Positions 37,556 to 40,053 of a DNA stretch of 40,053 bases are shown here, piece by piece. Under the pieces are notes generated by a model, which saw only the letters and a list, made by a program, of their open reading frames with translations, had not been told where the DNA came from and ran no database searches. Origin of the DNA: Candidatus Faecaligallichristensenella faecipullorum (GTDB lineage Bacteria; Bacillota; Clostridia; Christensenellales; Aristaeellaceae); contig DVJW01000101.1 of assembly GCA_018716505.1 (NCBI GenBank), positions 1 to 40,053 of the forward strand, written 5' to 3'. The translations under genes and the position numbers were made by a program. The first letter of the stretch is position 1; every line of letters begins with the position of its first letter.

Positions 37556-39667
37556 TTATTTAACGGTATAATTCAGTCCACGGGGCGCGGAAATCCTGGG
37601 CGCTTCGCCCTTGTTCAGGGAGACGGACAGAAGGCCTTTGGGGGTGGGCATGATGATCTTAAACCAATCCAGCCCATACAGCCGGGGGGAGAGCTCGATT
37701 TGCTCAAAACCGGGCTTGAGCATCTTAAAGCCCAACAGCCGCGCGGGCAGCTGATAGGCCGGGGTGCCGCCCCAGGCGTGGCTGTGGTCGAAGGAATAGT
37801 CCTCCTGGGGCGCGAACCAGCCCTCTTTTAGACCCTTGTCACATTCGGCGGCCAGCGGCTTCCACATGCTCAGCAGCTTCAGGCCGTATTCCTCAAACAG
37901 GCCCATTTTCCATACCGCGTCCAGCACAAAGTGCATGAAATAGGGTTGGACCTGCTGCATGGTATCCGAATCCAGGGCGCGGCGCAGAATGATCTCGGCC
38001 TGAGCGCCCTCGCACAGTCCGTACAGGACGGAGAGCACATTGGCATGGCGGGAGAAATGCTTCAGGTTCACGTTGGCCGGGCGATAGGGCTTGATCTCCT
38101 CCTGGGGCGTGGTCAGCCCGTCGAAATACAACCCCTTTTCCGGGTCGTACAGGAGCGCGTTGAAGGCCTTGCGCAAAGCATCGGCCTGCCGGGCGCAGAC
38201 CTGGGCCTGATCCGGGCGCTCGAGCAGGGCGTAGATTTTTTCGGCGGTCTTGAGCGCCCCGTGATAGAAGGCGTTCAGGCAACTCTGGCCCAGCGCCTTG
38301 GGCGGATGATGCATGGAATAGCCCTCGGTCACCAGCCAATCCACAAACATGTAATCCGGCGCGTTTTCGATGAGCCCATTATCGCCCAGATAGCGCGCGA
38401 ACCGGCTGAGCAGTTTGTCCAGGGCCGGGGCGCATTCGTAGAGCAGCGCCCGGTTGCCGCTGTATTGATAGACATCATACAACATCATGACCCAGATCAG
38501 GCTATAGGTGGTGTGGAACATGCGTCCGTCGTTGGCGTTCAGCCAGTCGGCGGTGCGCCGCACATCCAGCTCGGCCAGGCGCATATCCCCAAAGGTAAAG
38601 GCGGTCATCAAAGATTCGATATAGTAGTCGCCGGTGCAGGCCAGGGGTTCCTGATGCTTGGGGCTATCCAGATGCAAAGTCTGGCGGCAGATTTGAAGCG
38701 TCCATTTGCACACCTCATAGACCTTGTCCAGCATGGGATCGCTGGAATGAAAAGAGCCTTCCATTTCCACCGGATAGCAGCACATGCGCGCCCTAACCTT
38801 GACGGTGAGGGGGGCTCCGGACTGATTTTGAATGGTCAGGGCATAGCCGCCTGTGGAATACATGGAAAGGCTGCGGAAGCGCTCGGCGCCAGCAAACCGC
38901 GCCTTCAGGGTGTCCCCGCTCTGGCCCTCCAATTCAAAGATATGGGCCTCGATTTCGCAGGCTCCGCTCACATCCAGCAGCAGATAGGCGGCGTAAATTT
39001 TATCAAACAGCACGGTGTGCGCCCGGGTTTCTCCGGGATTTACCGTCACCTCCGCCTCCTTCAGGGGCAGAATATCCCCCTCCCACAGGGGCGGGATGGG
39101 CGCGTCGGCCAGGTTCCATACGCTGGGCACCGGACAAGCCGGCCGCCATTCGCCCTCAAAGCGCGTGCCGTCGTACACATGGGGCGCCACAAAGCGCTCG
39201 TTGCGCCGGGCTTGCCACGATCCGTCGGTTTCCAGCGTCTCAACGGTTCCGTCCGCAAAGCGCACCTGGGCTTCCACCATCAATCCGCCGTGGCCGCAGG
39301 AATACTCGGTCATGGCCACCGGAGACAGGCGCACCTGGGCGAAGAATTCCAGATTTTTTCCCTGAACGGGCAGCTCGTACCGGGTGGCGAAAAAGCGGGG
39401 CATGGGCCGGTGGCACAGAAAATCGCCGCCAGCGGACACCGGGCCCTGGCCCACCAACGCGCCGTTTAAATAGAGCCGGTACACGGTGTCGCCGCTCACC
39501 CGAAGGCTCACCGATTCGATGGGCCGGTCAAAGGCATAGCTCCGGCGGAATTCGGCCACGGCATAGCGACAGGCATCCTTTTTGCCTTCCTCGCGGTCCA
39601 TGGCGCAGGGACGGCAAAGCTGATACGCTTCTTCAAATTGAGGATCCAGCCAAATCCATTGAGACAT
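37556..39667 (-). CDS. GH78-like alpha-L-rhamnosidase-type glycoside hydrolase
   Basis: N-terminal beta domain (VSLRVSGDTVYRLYLNGALVGQGP) and (alpha/alpha)6 part SSDPMLDKVYEVCKWTLQICRQTLHLDSPKHQEPLACTGDYYIESLMTAFTFGD; C-terminal GGTPAYQLPARLLGFKMLKPGFEQIELSP; SD aggagagg before ATG 39667. Confidence 0.82.
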   Translation of the reverse strand: MSQWIWLDPQFEEAYQLCRPCAMDREEGKKDACRYAVAEFRRSYAFDRPIESVSLRVSGDTVYRLYLNGALVGQGPVSAGGDFLCHRPMPRFFATRYELPVQGKNLEFFAQVRLSPVAMTEYSCGHGGLMVEAQVRFADGTVETLETDGSWQARRNERFVAPHVYDGTRFEGEWRPACPVPSVWNLADAPIPPLWEGDILPLKEAEVTVNPGETRAHTVLFDKIYAAYLLLDVSGACEIEAHIFELEGQSGDTLKARFAGAERFRSLSMYSTGGYALTIQNQSGAPLTVKVRARMCCYPVEMEGSFHSSDPMLDKVYEVCKWTLQICRQTLHLDSPKHQEPLACTGDYYIESLMTAFTFGDMRLAELDVRRTADWLNANDGRMFHTTYSLIWVMMLYDVYQYSGNRALLYECAPALDKLLSRFARYLGDNGLIENAPDYMFVDWLVTEGYSMHHPPKALGQSCLNAFYHGALKTAEKIYALLERPDQAQVCARQADALRKAFNALLYDPEKGLYFDGLTTPQEEIKPYRPANVNLKHFSRHANVLSVLYGLCEGAQAEIILRRALDSDTMQQVQPYFMHFVLDAVWKMGLFEEYGLKLLSMWKPLAAECDKGLKEGWFAPQEDYSFDHSHAWGGTPAYQLPARLLGFKMLKPGFEQIELSPRLYGLDWFKIIMPTPKGLLSVSLNKGEAPRISAPRGLNYTVK

Positions 39668-39887
39668 AATATCCTCTCCTAAACTTTTAATGGGCTTAAT
39701 TATAGGATTGTCCTTCCGTTGGACGCACCCCGGGGGTAACCCAAGAGGGAAGCGCGGCCATGGGCAAAAGCGCCCGGAAAGACCGGGTTACCCCTTGTTT
39801 ACTGAGGGTATCATAACATAAAATGTCCATGATTAAAAGCCATTGAAACCAAAAATCCGTCATCCGTTGAGGATTGCCCGCCGAGAG

Positions 39888-39917
39888 TTGACGGTGGTTT
39901 CCTGAGAATGGTATAAT
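39888..39917 (+). promoter_or_regulatory. SigA-type promoter for metA
   Basis: TTGACG - 18 nt - TATAAT with an extended -10 (TGgTATAAT). Confidence 0.78.
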
Positions 39918-39982
39918 AAAAAACAGTCGGCCTATGGCATGGCCCATATTCTAACAGGAAAACAGTAAGGAGCGTGCTGTTC

Positions 39983-40053
39983 ATGCCGGTTAAAGTTCCG
40001 GACAATCTGCCTGCGGTGCAGGTACTTAGAGATGAAAATATCGCGGTGATTAC
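39983..40053 (+). CDS. metA: Homoserine O-acyltransferase MetA, 5' end only (runs off window)
   Basis: MPVKVPDNLPAVQVLRDENIAVI matches the MetA N-terminal pattern; SD aaggag. Confidence 0.88.
   Translation, partial: MPVKVPDNLPAVQVLRDENIAVI

Noticed and set aside
37931-39469. 512-aa plus-strand ORF antisense to the GH78-like gene
   Set aside because: Shadow ORF of a high-GC gene; no recognisable domain, composition typical of reverse-frame translation
39696-39947. 83-aa minus-strand ORF in the rhamnosidase-metA intergenic region
   Set aside because: Overlaps the metA promoter and palindromic sites; no homology-like pattern and no SD

Overview
Roughly 40 kb of GC-rich bacterial chromosome, most likely an uncultured Firmicutes/Clostridia-type organism (T-box, PyrR attenuator, Rex, FloA/NfeD; no rRNA, tRNA, CRISPR array or transposase seen). 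Order: two-component system and HtrA-like protease; CorC-like transporter; marR-ftsH; pepT with a Nudix-CobU fusion, cobS and a CobC-like phosphatase; nfeD-floA with an orphan LytTR regulator; rex and a VanW-family protein; on the minus strand a T-box-controlled aspS::gatC-gatA-gatB operon; a secreted serpin; an EamA transporter; a PyrR-attenuated operon pyrR-uraA-pyrB-pyrC-pyrF-pyrK-pyrD; an APH-family kinase; a minus-strand block with a GH78-like rhamnosidase, a propeller-like protein, a transglutaminase-like protein and an FAD oxidoreductase; and the 5' end of metA. The most notable items are: (1) GatC covalently fused to the C-terminus of AspRS, followed by gatA and gatB, under a T-box whose best-fitting specifier is AAC (Asn), which suggests a hard-wired tRNA-dependent Asn transamidosome; (2) a secreted serpin whose aligned reactive-centre P2-P1-P1' is Pro-Met-Ser, as in human alpha-1-antitrypsin; (3) an in-frame Nudix-CobU fusion that also has an internal SD-ATG. 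All calls come from reading the sequence and the ORF track; no database search was run.
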